64,000 nucleotides of DNA from an uncultured Sphingobacteriaceae bacterium (GCA_946887045.1 CAMPKC010000011.1:32395-96394); one strand, 5' to 3'; positions 1 through 9,377 are shown, counted from the stretch's first letter. Notes: generated by a model not told the origin, from the letters alone. A program made the numbers and translations.

Positions 1-294
1 CAGGCAAACCCGCTCATCATTAATGCTTATCTGGAAAAACAATTTTTTAACAGACGGGGAACCTTCCGGATTCAGGGATTCGATCTAAAAAATGAAGGCA
101 CGGTGCTTGGTATCTCGCAAAATGCCAATACAATCAGCAGCAGCCAAACCAACCGTTTAACCCGGTATGTTATGGCAACATTCAGCTTCAGAATTCAAAA
201 GTTCCCCGGGGGAATGCAACCAAACATGGATAGAAACAGAGAGGATTTCAGAGGTCGGGACGGGCAACCGCGTGGCGATCGTGGAAACTTTTAA
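1..294 (+). CDS. TonB-dependent outer-membrane receptor, C-terminal fragment
   Basis: The reading frame is open from the first base of the window and ends with TAA at 292-294, so this is the 3' end of a larger gene. The visible 97 residues end a beta-barrel: alternating strands and turns, then RYVMATFSFRIQKFPGG and a short hydrophilic tail rich in Arg, Asp and Gly. This ending is typical of the 'outer membrane beta-barrel' TonB-dependent receptors of Bacteroidota, which import nutrients or chelates across the outer membrane. The N-terminal plug and most of the barrel are outside the window, so the substrate cannot be judged. A strong hairpin terminator follows directly. An internal GTG at 103 could be taken as a start, but the upstream frame stays open and barrel-like, so a separate small gene is unlikely. 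Confidence 0.7.
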   Translation, partial: QANPLIINAYLEKQFFNRRGTFRIQGFDLKNEGTVLGISQNANTISSSQTNRLTRYVMATFSFRIQKFPGGMQPNMDRNREDFRGRDGQPRGDRGNF

Positions 295-311
295 CAAAAG
301 CAGTCTTAACT

Positions 312-341
312 AAAAAAAGCAGCCTTAACGCTGCTTTTTTT
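312..341. terminator. Bidirectional rho-independent terminator
   Basis: A GCAGC/GCTGC stem (319-323 and 330-334) with a 6-nt loop is flanked by seven A's on the left and an eight-T run on the right. It can stop both the rightward receptor gene and the convergent leftward GH3 gene. Confidence 0.85.
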
Positions 342-364
342 TTATGGAATATTGATAATGCGTG

Positions 365-2107
365 CTATTCAATCTGGCCGCTCACAGTTTGTGGCACCGG
401 GAGGAAATGGACTCCATCACCTGTTTTAAACATTGAATTAATTGTTACCGGCAACTTTCCCGATGCCTGCATCTGATTACTCAAAACCTTTGCAGCAGCT
501 ATCTGCATTTCGTCACTATTCTGGTAATTAACCACCAGTGACTTGCTTTTTTCTATTCCCGGTAAACTTCTGATAGAGTAGGGATTTGCGAACAAGCAGG
601 TTATTGTATTTAGTTTAGCTAAATCAGAAATGAACGTTTTTAATTCGTTATTGTAATCCAGAGAACTTTGCGGGCGTTTTCTGTAATCGTGAATTGAAAC
701 TACAATTTGGTCATAGCCCTGGAGATCCTTTGAAACATTTTTAATATCTGTTGCTCCAGCGATTTTCGACAAGATAAAGCTGGTTGAATTAGTGAACCTT
801 TTCTGCATCTCTTTTTGAAAAATAGTTACTTCTGAAACCCCAAGACTAATTAGGGCAGTTTTACGATTTGGATCAAGCTGCGTCAATAAACTATCACCGT
901 TCAACACGGTAACAGCAGCGTCAGACAATCGCTGATTTAAGGCATGTGCAGAACCCCCATTTAAGTCTTCGTATACGCTTTCTGTGCGAATTTCTTCCCG
1001 ATTGTTTAAACCAGCCCAGTACTTGGCGGCCAGAATCTTTCTAACGCTTTCATCAATCTGATCCATCGTCAGCCGCTTTTCGCGGATCGCTCTTCTCACC
1101 AGCTTAATGGCTCGTGGTGCATCTTCAGAAAGTTCGATCACATCGTTACCCGCGATAATTGCGCGTACATCAGCCTCTCCATCAGGGAAAAATTTTACTA
1201 CGCCTTTCATTTCCATGGCATCAGAAAACACCAATCCTTTAAAACCAAGCTGCTCTTTAAGTAAACCTGTAACTATTGGCCTGGATAAAGTAGACGGTAA
1301 ATTAGGAGTGTTATCTAAAGATGGAATATTCATATGCGCAACCATCACACCCGAAGCACCTTGACGGATAAGTTCTTTAAAAGGATATAATTCTAAAGAA
1401 TCAAGCCTTGACTTTGTAAAACCTAAAACCGGTAGGTCATTATGCGAATCCACATTTGTATCGCCATGGCCCGGGAAATGTTTTATACTCACCAGGATTC
1501 CGGCATCTTGCAAACCTCGCATATATGCGGAGCTCTTAATTGCAACATTGTATTTGTTATCGCCGAAAGAGCGATAATTAATTACGGGATTATTGGGATT
1601 ATTATTGATATCAACTACGGGTGCGAAGTTGATATGCATGCCAATCCGTTTAAAATCAGCGGCAATTTTTTGGCCCATCTGGTAAATCAAACTGGTATCC
1701 TGGATGGCCCCTAAAGTCATTTGATAGGGATAAGAAATGGTACTGTCGAGTCGCATTCCAAGTCCCCATTCAGCGTCCATTGCGATTAACAAAGGCACTC
1801 TGGAAAGTTTTTGGTATTTGTTCGTCAAAACTACCTGTCTGCCTGGTCCACCCTGAAAAAAGACTAAACCACCTACTTTGTGTCGCCTTATCAGCTCTGC
1901 CACGTTTTCTTCATAAGCCTTGCCTTTATCGGTATGGGCACGGAGAAAAAACAACTGGGCTATTTTCCCCCTGCGATTCAGCTTCTTGAAAACTGAGTCA
2001 ACCCAACGGTCCTGCTCAAAATTGGGCTCTGTAAAACTTTTTCGTGCCTGTGCCCGGGATGTAAAAGAACTTGCTATGAAAATAAACAATAGAAAATATG
2101 AGCGCAT
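365..2107 (-). CDS. Glycoside hydrolase family 3 protein, NagZ-like, exported
   Basis: This is a 580-residue predicted beta-N-acetylhexosaminidase-type GH3 enzyme. The N-terminus (MRSYFLLFIFIASSFTSRAQ) is a signal peptide, so it acts in the periplasm or at the surface. The TIM-barrel domain carries the NagZ-subgroup signature KHFPGHGD..VDSH near residues 209-222. In this subgroup a mobile His-Asp dyad serves as acid/base. The barrel also carries VFSDAMEM with the probable nucleophile Asp near 296. A C-terminal alpha/beta GH3_C-like domain follows. Many Bacteroidota relatives carry an additional beta-lactamase-like domain after this one, and it is absent here. The start is the ATG at 2107; a TTG 15 bases upstream would only lengthen the signal peptide. 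The likely role is release of GlcNAc from muropeptides or chitin-like sugars, but the substrate is inferred. Confidence 0.85.
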   Translation of the reverse strand: MRSYFLLFIFIASSFTSRAQARKSFTEPNFEQDRWVDSVFKKLNRRGKIAQLFFLRAHTDKGKAYEENVAELIRRHKVGGLVFFQGGPGRQVVLTNKYQKLSRVPLLIAMDAEWGLGMRLDSTISYPYQMTLGAIQDTSLIYQMGQKIAADFKRIGMHINFAPVVDINNNPNNPVINYRSFGDNKYNVAIKSSAYMRGLQDAGILVSIKHFPGHGDTNVDSHNDLPVLGFTKSRLDSLELYPFKELIRQGASGVMVAHMNIPSLDNTPNLPSTLSRPIVTGLLKEQLGFKGLVFSDAMEMKGVVKFFPDGEADVRAIIAGNDVIELSEDAPRAIKLVRRAIREKRLTMDQIDESVRKILAAKYWAGLNNREEIRTESVYEDLNGGSAHALNQRLSDAAVTVLNGDSLLTQLDPNRKTALISLGVSEVTIFQKEMQKRFTNSTSFILSKIAGATDIKNVSKDLQGYDQIVVSIHDYRKRPQSSLDYNNELKTFISDLAKLNTITCLFANPYSIRSLPGIEKSKSLVVNYQNSDEMQIAAAKVLSNQMQASGKLPVTINSMFKTGDGVHFLPVPQTVSGQIE

Positions 2108-2261
2108 AATGTGTGTTAACAAAAGAACGGTAAGCCGCTACTTTAGGGATAAAGGTAAGTACTATAAGCCAAACAAATTTAAGGGCAAGCTGTTTTGTGC
2201 TACAAGCCTTTTGCTATTAACGCAAGGATTTTAATTTTAAGAATTATTTAAACACACAAAC

Positions 2262-2873
2262 ATGAAACGAATAGTAATTTTATCATTGGTGCTTATTTCT
2301 GCCGTTGCAGCAAATGCACAATCTCTGGGTGGAAGAGTTGGAGTTAACTTTTCTAACATTATCAAGACTGGCGACAGTGACTTTGAGACGGATTTTAAAC
2401 CAGGTTTACACGCAGGAATCACCTTAAACATCCCTTTAGTGTCTAATTTATCCTTTGCACCAGAGTTGATGTACTCGCAAAAAGGATACAAAACTAATGG
2501 AACCAGTCTTTTAGGTGGTGAAAATGAATACTCTGTAACTACCAACTTTATTGAAGTACCGATTCTTCTTAAAATTGGAGCTTCCAATGGCTTCAATATT
2601 CATTTAGGCCCACAAATTTCCTTTCTGACTTCGACCACTGAAAGCTTTAAAACTGGCTCTGACGAGTATAGAAGAAAAATAAAGGAAGAAAACGATAACC
2701 TGAAGAAAAATATTCTAGGAGGAGTAGTCGGAGCCAGCTTTAATGTAGGATCCAGAGCTAGCTTGGTTGCAAGATATGCCCTGGATTTTCAAAAGAATAA
2801 CGAAGACGGCAGTTCAGAAACGCCACAATATAAAAATCAGGTAATTCAACTCGGTTTAGGCATTAATTTCTAA
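2262..2873 (+). CDS. Outer-membrane beta-barrel protein, PorT-like family
   Basis: A 203-residue protein with a clear signal peptide (MKRIVILSLVLISAVAANAQ). The body consists of amphipathic strands: SLGGRVGVNFSNI, FKPGLHAGITLNIPL, LSFAPELMYSQKGYK and the terminal QVIQLGLGINF. This pattern and length match the small 8-stranded 'outer membrane beta-barrel' family (PF13568, PorT-like) that is abundant in Bacteroidota. Most members have no known function. It is a single-gene unit with a strong terminator 13 bases after the stop. The neighbours give no functional clue. Confidence 0.8.
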   Translation: MKRIVILSLVLISAVAANAQSLGGRVGVNFSNIIKTGDSDFETDFKPGLHAGITLNIPLVSNLSFAPELMYSQKGYKTNGTSLLGGENEYSVTTNFIEVPILLKIGASNGFNIHLGPQISFLTSTTESFKTGSDEYRRKIKEENDNLKKNILGGVVGASFNVGSRASLVARYALDFQKNNEDGSSETPQYKNQVIQLGLGINF

Positions 2874-2885
2874 ACTTACTGCAAT

Positions 2886-2921
2886 AAAAAAGCCGTTTCA
2901 TGATTATGAAACGGCTTTTTT
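2886..2921. terminator. Rho-independent terminator
   Basis: An 11-bp perfect stem (AGCCGTTTCAT at 2891-2901 with ATGAAACGGCT at 2906-2916) has a 4-nt loop, A's before and T's after. It lies between two convergent genes and can serve both. Confidence 0.9.
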
Positions 2922-2949
2922 ATGTATTTTAATAAACAGTATTCTGTGT

Positions 2950-3141
2950 CTACATTTTGGCCACGTCTCTTGTATTTTTTACCAAACCAATTCCGGTAAA
3001 GAAAAATATCACTCCTAACACAAAAAATACTATCAGCTCACGAGCTGTCTCAGAATTCTGTGCAAATCCGACTGCCGCATATATCAATCCAATTATACCT
3101 AGTATAGTCAGGATCGTTCCAAAAGTTCTCTTTAAATTCAT
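2950..3141 (-). CDS. Small two-helix membrane protein, function unknown
   Basis: A 63-residue protein with two hydrophobic segments, about residues 9-27 (ILTILGIIGLIYAAVGFA) and 37-54 (LIVFFVLGVIFFFTGIGLV). A short charged tail follows. It starts at an ATG and has the pattern of small Bacteroidota inner-membrane proteins with no assigned role. It is monocistronic, convergent with the barrel gene and separated from it by a terminator. The compositional pattern (Lys/Arg-rich ends, clean helices) supports a real gene rather than a chance frame. Confidence 0.6.
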   Translation of the reverse strand: MNLKRTFGTILTILGIIGLIYAAVGFAQNSETARELIVFFVLGVIFFFTGIGLVKNTRDVAKM

Positions 3142-3384
3142 AGTTTATGTAATTTAAAAATATATACTGCAAAGCACTTGCCAATTGCGACATTAAACTG
3201 ATATTAATGTGTAAATAGCAGAAAGATCACCCTATCTCTACCATTCCCTCGGGCATTTCAGGAGGGGAACGGATAATTCTTCAGATTTGTAAAACAATTG
3301 TACTGTTTTATCTTAAAAATGGCCTCTTTTGTAAACTTTTTCGCACCGAGCCTTTTTCCACATCTTTAAATTGCCCATTGAGAT

Positions 3385-5961
3385 CTAGGAATATCCCCGG
3401 GTCATTTTTGCAACTCTTTCTTCCAATGATTCGGTAGTCAGCTTTTCCCTTAAGCGATCAACCATAATTGGAAAAGCAAAAGGTGTAGGCTTATTGCTTT
3501 TCGTAATAATAATTTTTAAATCTTGAATTCGCTTTAATGCTTCGCGTAAGCGAAACTCTTCCAGCTGAAACTGCAAGGCTTCGTTATACGCTTGACGCAC
3601 CAACACATTGTCCGGCTCATACTCGGTAAATACCTCGAATAACAACGATGTTGATGCCTGCAAATGCCTGTTCTTCATTGTTTTTCCAGGGAAACCAGTA
3701 AAAACCAGTCCGGCAATATGAGCAATATCTCTAAATCTGCGCCTGGCCATTTCATTTGCATTTAAGCTATGCTGAATATCATCGAGTAAATTTTCTGAAG
3801 TAAATAGATCATTACCCAGGGCTTGCTCCAGCGGAATTTCTTCATCGCTGAGAAGTTCAAAACCATAATCATTCATGGCGATAGAAAAACTTGCGCTACG
3901 AATTCTGGCTATCCGGTAGGCAAACAATGAAGCCATTCCTTCATGAACCAATCTTCCTTCAAATGGGTAAAAGAAGAGATGGTACCCGTCTCTTGAAGTA
4001 AATTTCTCGATCAGAAACTCGTCTTTCATCGGCAAATGCGAAAGCCCGGCCTGCATATCAAATAAAGGCCTGAGGGTTTTAATTTCAATGTCCTCTTCCT
4101 TATGATGAGCAACTTCATCCAGTTTTTGACGAAACATCGCAGAGAGTTGAGAAGACAAAGGAATTCTTCCGCCCATCCAGCTTGGTATTCTACCGTTCCG
4201 TTTAGGCGATTTCTTCACGAAGGCAGTCATGTCTTTCACCTTAACCAGTTCAAGGCTCCGCCCAGCGAACCAAAAGCTATCCCCGATTTTTAAGCGTGCG
4301 ATAAAATCCTCTTCAATTGACCCCAGATATCCTCCGGTAAGAAACTTTATTCGCATACTTACATCACCAACAATGGTCCCCATTGTTAAACGGTGTCGCA
4401 TCGCAACTTTACGACTGTTTACTTTGTAAAGCCCATTCTCAACTTCCACCTTTAGGTATTCATCATATGCCGATAAGGTTTTTCCCCCTTTGGTGATAAA
4501 GTCCAGAATCTGTGTAAACTCTTTATCGCTTAAATCCGCGAAAGCATAGGTAGTTTTAATTTCTTTAAAAACCTCGGCGGGTCGAAAGCCGTTTGATACA
4601 GCAAGGGTAACCAGGTACTGCGTTAACACGTCCATGGCTAATAAAATCGGATCTCGTGATTCGAAAATCTCTTCTACAATTGCCTGTTTAATTGCAGCTC
4701 CTTCCAGTAATTCTAAAGAATGTGTTGGTACAAACCAGGCTCTGGAGGTTGCTCCCGGATGGTGACCGCTTCGCCCGGCCCTTTGCATAAATCGGGCAAC
4801 GCCCTTGGGGCTTCCCACTTGTATGACGGTATCAACTGGCCTGAAATCGACCCCCAAGTCTAAGCTTGAAGTACAAACAACCACTTTAAGCATTTCTGCA
4901 TGCAAGGCTCCTTCAACCCAATTGCGCAATTCGTTATCTAAAGAGCCGTGATGCATAGCCATTATACCGGCATATTCAGGATATTTTTCGAGAATGGCCT
5001 GGTACCAGATCTCTGTTTGAGAGCGCGTATTGGTAAAAATAAGTGTGGTTTTACTCTGAGCCACAATCTCCATTACCTGCGGCAAAAGCTTTATGCCCAA
5101 ATGCCCTGCCCAGGAAAATTCTTCTATATTCTCCGGGATGATAGAATTAATAACTATTTTTTTATCAAGTTTAGCCCGAATCATTTTAATCTGTTCGCGA
5201 GGCACATCATTGCCTAATAAAACTTCTGCGGCCTGTTCTAAATTACCGATGGTGGCACTGATTCCCCAGATTTTGAGGGGTGGCAGGGGGGGTGTGGGGT
5301 GTGAGTTATGGATTGCAGGTTGTGAGTTGTGGGGTGTGGCTGGCGGGTTGGAGGTTGTGGCTTGAGGGATCTGGATCGTGGAAATTAATTCGGATTGGCA
5401 AGAAGGTGAATTATTGCGTAATGATTTTAGTTTCGATAAGCCCAGTTCCAGCTGCACGCCACGTTTTGTACCTAGTAACTCGTGCCATTCATCGGCCACA
5501 ACAACTTGTAAGTTTTCAAATAGTTTAGGATAGTCTTTTTGGGCGAGCATAATATGCAGGCTTTCTGGCGTAGTGAGCAGAACTTCGGGGAGCCGCTTTT
5601 TTATTGCCGCCTTTTCTTTTGCTGACGTATCTCCCGTTCGGGCTGCTACGGTCCATGGCAAATCTAAATCATCCACCACTGTTTGCATGGCTTTACGAAT
5701 ATCGTTTGTGAGTGCCCGTAACGGCGTTATCCACAACATCAACAGTCCGTTATTCTTCCTTTTCTGATAATCTTCAGGATGCTTATTAATATAATCGGCG
5801 ATGAAAGGAAGAAACATGGCAAATGTTTTTCCGCTGCCGGTTGGTGCGTTAAGCAGACCTGAATATCCTGTAAGGAAAGCAGTTTCCATCTCCTTTTGAA
5901 AAGGAAATTGATGCCATCTTTTTGTCTGGAACCATTCGGAAATTACTGCTTCGCCTTTCAT
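3385..5961 (-). CDS. Ligase-associated DNA damage response DExH-box helicase (Lhr-like)
   Basis: An 858-residue superfamily 2 helicase of the Lhr-type family that is genetically linked to an ATP-dependent DNA ligase and a metallo-beta-lactamase exonuclease. Visible motifs are Walker A APTGSGKT (39-46), DEWH (157-160) in place of DEAH, SATIG (235-239), and the motif VI region QRAGRSGHHPG. The long C-terminal region matches the winged-helix and DUF4175-like modules of this family. The ligase and exonuclease genes lie upstream on the same strand, interrupted by a Uma2-type gene. The family is thought to act in DNA repair, but its precise substrate is not established. Odd feature: about 46 low-complexity residues (183-228), rich in Pro, Thr, His, Asn and Gln, sit between motifs II and III where close relatives should have only a short linker. 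The frame stays open through them. Confidence 0.9.
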   Translation of the reverse strand: MKGEAVISEWFQTKRWHQFPFQKEMETAFLTGYSGLLNAPTGSGKTFAMFLPFIADYINKHPEDYQKRKNNGLLMLWITPLRALTNDIRKAMQTVVDDLDLPWTVAARTGDTSAKEKAAIKKRLPEVLLTTPESLHIMLAQKDYPKLFENLQVVVADEWHELLGTKRGVQLELGLSKLKSLRNNSPSCQSELISTIQIPQATTSNPPATPHNSQPAIHNSHPTPPLPPLKIWGISATIGNLEQAAEVLLGNDVPREQIKMIRAKLDKKIVINSIIPENIEEFSWAGHLGIKLLPQVMEIVAQSKTTLIFTNTRSQTEIWYQAILEKYPEYAGIMAMHHGSLDNELRNWVEGALHAEMLKVVVCTSSLDLGVDFRPVDTVIQVGSPKGVARFMQRAGRSGHHPGATSRAWFVPTHSLELLEGAAIKQAIVEEIFESRDPILLAMDVLTQYLVTLAVSNGFRPAEVFKEIKTTYAFADLSDKEFTQILDFITKGGKTLSAYDEYLKVEVENGLYKVNSRKVAMRHRLTMGTIVGDVSMRIKFLTGGYLGSIEEDFIARLKIGDSFWFAGRSLELVKVKDMTAFVKKSPKRNGRIPSWMGGRIPLSSQLSAMFRQKLDEVAHHKEEDIEIKTLRPLFDMQAGLSHLPMKDEFLIEKFTSRDGYHLFFYPFEGRLVHEGMASLFAYRIARIRSASFSIAMNDYGFELLSDEEIPLEQALGNDLFTSENLLDDIQHSLNANEMARRRFRDIAHIAGLVFTGFPGKTMKNRHLQASTSLLFEVFTEYEPDNVLVRQAYNEALQFQLEEFRLREALKRIQDLKIIITKSNKPTPFAFPIMVDRLREKLTTESLEERVAKMTRGYS
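5278..5415. repeat. In-frame low-complexity/repeat insertion inside the helicase gene
   Basis: On the plus strand this stretch is an unusual G/T-rich tract with recurring units of the GGTTGTGAGTTGTGG type (5290-5370). Read on the coding strand it gives TTSNPPATPHNSQPAIHNSH and similar Pro/His/Asn/Ser-rich residues. The flanking sequence is normal helicase on both sides. Comparable CACAACTCACAACTC-type repeats occur between genes in many Bacteroidota, from memory. Here the tract has entered a coding region without breaking the frame. Confidence 0.6.
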
Positions 5962-5993
5962 TAACAGAGAAATGATAAACGCAATAATTGTGT

Positions 5994-6599
5994 TTATCTA
6001 AGTTTAGTGCCTTCGTAGATATCTTTAAGTGGAATACTTATTTCAAGCGTTGGAATTACCAGAATATCGTTTTCTGCTTTATATTCTTCCAGCTCCCAAT
6101 GCTGACTTTCATTTAAACGAAAAGTTTCAATGTTTATTGACTCAGAATCAACCAAAATATATTCCTTGAGTGATGGTATATCCCGATAGAGCTTAAATTT
6201 TACACCTCTATCGTAGTTTTGGGTAGACTCTGATAAAATTTCAATAAGAATGGTGGGTTCTGTTGCTGAAAACGTTTCATCCTGACTAGCAGATGTAAAT
6301 TCCTTACAAATTATAGAAATATCAGGGTATGTATAAAGTGTATTTTGAGGAATATGAATTCTTAGATCACTGCCATAAGGTTTACAAGGCTTACCTTTTA
6401 ATTGGATTCCGAGCTCGGTAAACAAATTACTAAAAATCTCATTATGGTTTTGACTGGCGCCTGCCATAGCAAATATCTCACCTTCAAAGAACTCATGTTT
6501 CTGTTGAGACTCCTTTTCAAATCGAAGATATTCTTCTACTGTAAGTATTTTCTTACCATAAGCAATTGCAGGTTCTCTTACTTCAAAATCCATATGCAT
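5994..6599 (-). CDS. Uma2 family (DUF820) putative restriction endonuclease-fold protein
   Basis: A 201-residue protein with the Uma2/DUF820 layout. The N-terminal region contains [23 protein letters not shown]. The core [10 protein letters not shown] and [20 protein letters not shown] correspond to the PD-(D/E)XK-like nuclease core, with D in YPDI and E in IEILSES as candidate metal ligands. YILVDSESI follows. The family is very abundant in cyanobacteria and scattered in Bacteroidota, and its biological role is unsettled. It lies between the helicase (32-bp gap downstream) and the ligase (37-bp gap upstream) on the same strand, so it is probably co-transcribed with the repair cassette. There are two possible ATG starts, 6599 and 6593. 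Confidence 0.8.
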   Translation of the reverse strand: MHMDFEVREPAIAYGKKILTVEEYLRFEKESQQKHEFFEGEIFAMAGASQNHNEIFSNLFTELGIQLKGKPCKPYGSDLRIHIPQNTLYTYPDISIICKEFTSASQDETFSATEPTILIEILSESTQNYDRGVKFKLYRDIPSLKEYILVDSESINIETFRLNESQHWELEEYKAENDILVIPTLEISIPLKDIYEGTKLR

Positions 6600-6636
6600 A
6601 AATTAATTAGTAAAAATACATAAAAATAATTGGGCT

Positions 6637-8247
6637 TTAAAGCATCGACTTAAGCGTGTTTAAAGTATCGGCATCCTCTATTTTTTTATCATGCCTCCAG
6701 CGTAAAATCCGCGGAAACCGTAAGGCGATGCCGGATTTATGCCTGTTTGATCGATTGATTCCTTCAAAACCAATCTCAAAAACCATTTCCGGTTTAACGG
6801 TTCTAACCGGGCCAAATTTCTCGAGCGTATTTCGCTTTACGAAGGCATCAACCTGCTTAATTTCTTTATCCGTTAAGCCGGAATATGCTTTGGCAAAAGC
6901 CACAAGTTTATCGCCATCCCAAACGGCAAAAGTATAGTCAGTATATAGATCTGCCCGTCGGCCGTGGCCTTTTTGAGCATAGATCATTACAGCATCTACA
7001 GAAAGGGGATCAATTTTCCATTTCCACCAATCGCCGCGTTTTCTGCCTGTTTGATAAACAGAATCCAACCTTTTAAGCATGAAACCTTCAGCATGATTCT
7101 CTCGGGCCTGCAAACGAAGATCATATAAATGTTTCCAGTTGTCAAATTCAACAATCGGCGATAGCTGAAAGGTATTTTTGAAAGGATTTATATGATGTAA
7201 CTTCTCCAGCATCGACCTCCGATGTTTGAATGGCATCGAGCGAATGTCATCAGCGTCGAACTCCAGGCAGTCGTATGCAATAAATGCCATGGGACTTTCA
7301 GCCAAAATCTTTTTAGACAAGTTTTTGCGCCCGATTCTGGTTTGAAGTACGTTGAACGGCAGCGGTTTATTATCTGCAAAACAGATAGCCTCGCCGTCAA
7401 GAACCGTCCCATCCGGAAGCTCCGAAACGAAGGCATGCAGCTCAGGAAACTTCTCCGTCGCCAGTTCTTCTCCTCTGGTCCATATAAATATTTCACCTTG
7501 TCTGAAGATTATCTGCGCTCGTATTCCATCCCATTTCCACTCGGCCTGCCAGTTTACCGGATCTCCCAAATCCTGCGCAATTTCTTCTGCAGATTTGGCT
7601 TTATCCGAGGTTTCCTGTATCGCGTAAGCAAGGCAAAATGGATAGGGTCTCGAAGCGTCATCCGAGGCATCTTCCTCCTGAATTAGTTTATGAAAGCTGA
7701 AAGTATCCGGATTCCAGTTCCCCATGATCCGGTGTGTTAAAACGTTAGGCCTTAAACCGGATATTTCAGACAGCGCTTTCACAATTAAGCTCTGAGAAAC
7801 TCCAATTCTGAAACTTCCCGTCAATATTTTGTTAAAAACAAAACGCTCCTGCTGGTTCATCGACAGCCACGAATTCACCAGCCAGCTCTTACGCTCACCT
7901 TCCGTAAAGCTGCTGAGTTCGTTAATTTCCCTTATCCATTCTGACAGAGATTTGCCATGACTACTATCACCTTCCGGCAGCAATAATGCTATGGTTTCGC
8001 CAAGATCGCCAACTACCTGATAACTTTCGTCAAACAACCATTGCGGAATGTTTGCCATTTCCTGCGCCCAGGTTTTAACTAAAGTAGAGTTGATTTGCCG
8101 CTTGGGTTTCCGACCTGTAAACAGAGCCAGCGTATGAATTTTATCTTCGTCACAAACGCTAACGAAGTAGTCTTTTAAAACCTCCACTTTCGCATTGGTT
8201 TTATTTGTTTCGTCTAACAGAGTAAAAAGCCGGGCGAAATCTTTCAT
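6637..8247 (-). CDS. ATP-dependent DNA ligase (ligase-associated repair cassette)
   Basis: A 536-residue ATP-dependent DNA ligase that seals nicks through a ligase-AMP intermediate. Residues 1-200 form the helical DNA-binding domain. The nucleotidyltransferase core has motif I EWKWDGIRAQ with the catalytic Lys at 238, then LDGEAICF (motif III/IIIa area), EGFMLKRLDS (motif IV) and WWKWKID (motif V). The OB-fold domain ends at the C-terminus. The length fits the bacterial family found next to the Lhr-like helicase and exonuclease. Its ATG overlaps the exonuclease stop by 4 nt (ATGA), indicating translational coupling. Confidence 0.92.
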   Translation of the reverse strand: MKDFARLFTLLDETNKTNAKVEVLKDYFVSVCDEDKIHTLALFTGRKPKRQINSTLVKTWAQEMANIPQWLFDESYQVVGDLGETIALLLPEGDSSHGKSLSEWIREINELSSFTEGERKSWLVNSWLSMNQQERFVFNKILTGSFRIGVSQSLIVKALSEISGLRPNVLTHRIMGNWNPDTFSFHKLIQEEDASDDASRPYPFCLAYAIQETSDKAKSAEEIAQDLGDPVNWQAEWKWDGIRAQIIFRQGEIFIWTRGEELATEKFPELHAFVSELPDGTVLDGEAICFADNKPLPFNVLQTRIGRKNLSKKILAESPMAFIAYDCLEFDADDIRSMPFKHRRSMLEKLHHINPFKNTFQLSPIVEFDNWKHLYDLRLQARENHAEGFMLKRLDSVYQTGRKRGDWWKWKIDPLSVDAVMIYAQKGHGRRADLYTDYTFAVWDGDKLVAFAKAYSGLTDKEIKQVDAFVKRNTLEKFGPVRTVKPEMVFEIGFEGINRSNRHKSGIALRFPRILRWRHDKKIEDADTLNTLKSML

Positions 8248-9338
8248 AAGACATCTCCTAAATCTTCTTTTAAAGAGAATGTTTCGCCCTTCGCAGAGTT
8301 ATCCGAATTTACCGATTCTACATCCGGCGCAATAAACTCCTCTTCTATCGCTTCATCGTCTCCGTAATTCGTATGTGCCTCGAATGCCCTATACCCACGT
8401 TCTGACAGATAACGGGTAAACGACGCAGTGTAGCCATGGGTAAGCCGTACACACTCGCATCCGGTGGCATCAATAGCTTTTATTAGCCCTTCCCAGTCGG
8501 CATGATCTGAAAGAACAAAACCTCTGTCGGCAGCCATACGTCTCTTTGCTCCGCGAAGCGCCATCCAGCCCGAACAATATCCAAAAGCGTATGGCTGAAA
8601 CCTCCTTAGCCAGGGCGATCCCAGGGCAGAAGGGGGACAAATTATTATTGCTTTTTTTAACTGATCCTTTTTTACTTCTGAAGTAATGCGTGTTGCCGGA
8701 GGGAGCTTTACGCCATTTCTTTCAAGCGCGTCATGGGTATTGGCAATAGCGCCATGGAGAAAAATCTTGCCAACGGACAAATCAAGGTGTTGAATAATGC
8801 GTTGGGCTTTTCCTAGTGAATAACCGGCGATAACTGCCACCTTCCCTTCCTCTGCATTTAGCTTCCACCAGTCATTTATATCCTGATGCACCACTGCCGG
8901 ATCTTTCCATTTATAAACCGGCATCCCGAACGTGCACTCAGAAATAAACGTATGGCATTTTACCGGTTCAAAGGGGGTTGAAATACCATCGTCTTCAAGT
9001 TTATAATCGCCTGAAGCAACCCATACTTCTCCTTTATACTCTACCCGAATTTGTGCCGAACCTATTATATGTCCCGCGGGATAAAAAGAGATAGTAACAC
9101 CATTCTTTTGAACCCGTTCGGCATATTCTACCGTTTGAAGCTTAATATCACCCAAGCGGTATTTTAACACTTCACGTGATAAATGATGTGCCAAATAACG
9201 TTTATTTCCCCATCTGGCATGGTCTGAATGCGCGTGTGTGATTACTGCATCGTCAACAGGTTTCCAGGGATCGATGTAAAAGTTACCGGCTTCGCAATAT
9301 ATTCCGCAATCATTAAACTGAAGAAGTGGTTTGGCCAT
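8244..9338 (-). CDS. Ligase-associated DNA damage response exonuclease (MBL-fold, beta-CASP-like)
   Basis: A 364-residue metallo-beta-lactamase-fold nuclease of the type often labelled 'mRNA 3'-end processing factor-like' and found with ATP-dependent ligase and Lhr-like helicase. The zinc motif HAHSDH lies at residues 35-40. GHIIGSAQI (second His), VASGDYKLE (metal Asp) and the later LSDHADWEGL follow, all characteristic of the Artemis/SNM1-CPSF lineage. It is probably the first gene of the operon exonuclease-ligase-Uma2-helicase. The fourth partner sometimes seen in such cassettes, the PdeM-type phosphoesterase, is not in this neighbourhood. Confidence 0.9.
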   Translation of the reverse strand: MAKPLLQFNDCGIYCEAGNFYIDPWKPVDDAVITHAHSDHARWGNKRYLAHHLSREVLKYRLGDIKLQTVEYAERVQKNGVTISFYPAGHIIGSAQIRVEYKGEVWVASGDYKLEDDGISTPFEPVKCHTFISECTFGMPVYKWKDPAVVHQDINDWWKLNAEEGKVAVIAGYSLGKAQRIIQHLDLSVGKIFLHGAIANTHDALERNGVKLPPATRITSEVKKDQLKKAIIICPPSALGSPWLRRFQPYAFGYCSGWMALRGAKRRMAADRGFVLSDHADWEGLIKAIDATGCECVRLTHGYTASFTRYLSERGYRAFEAHTNYGDDEAIEEEFIAPDVESVNSDNSAKGETFSLKEDLGDVL

Positions 9339-9377
9339 AAATATTAAACCTTGAACGGGTATTAAGGTTTTAAAATC

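Noticed and set aside
103..294. Short GTG-started reading frame as an independent small gene
   Set aside because: The frame is open upstream to the window edge and reads as barrel strands, so it is the tail of a larger receptor gene.
7188..7686. Long overlapping frames inside the ligase gene
   Set aside because: They lie wholly inside a well-supported ligase coding region and show no domain or start signal, so they are shadows.
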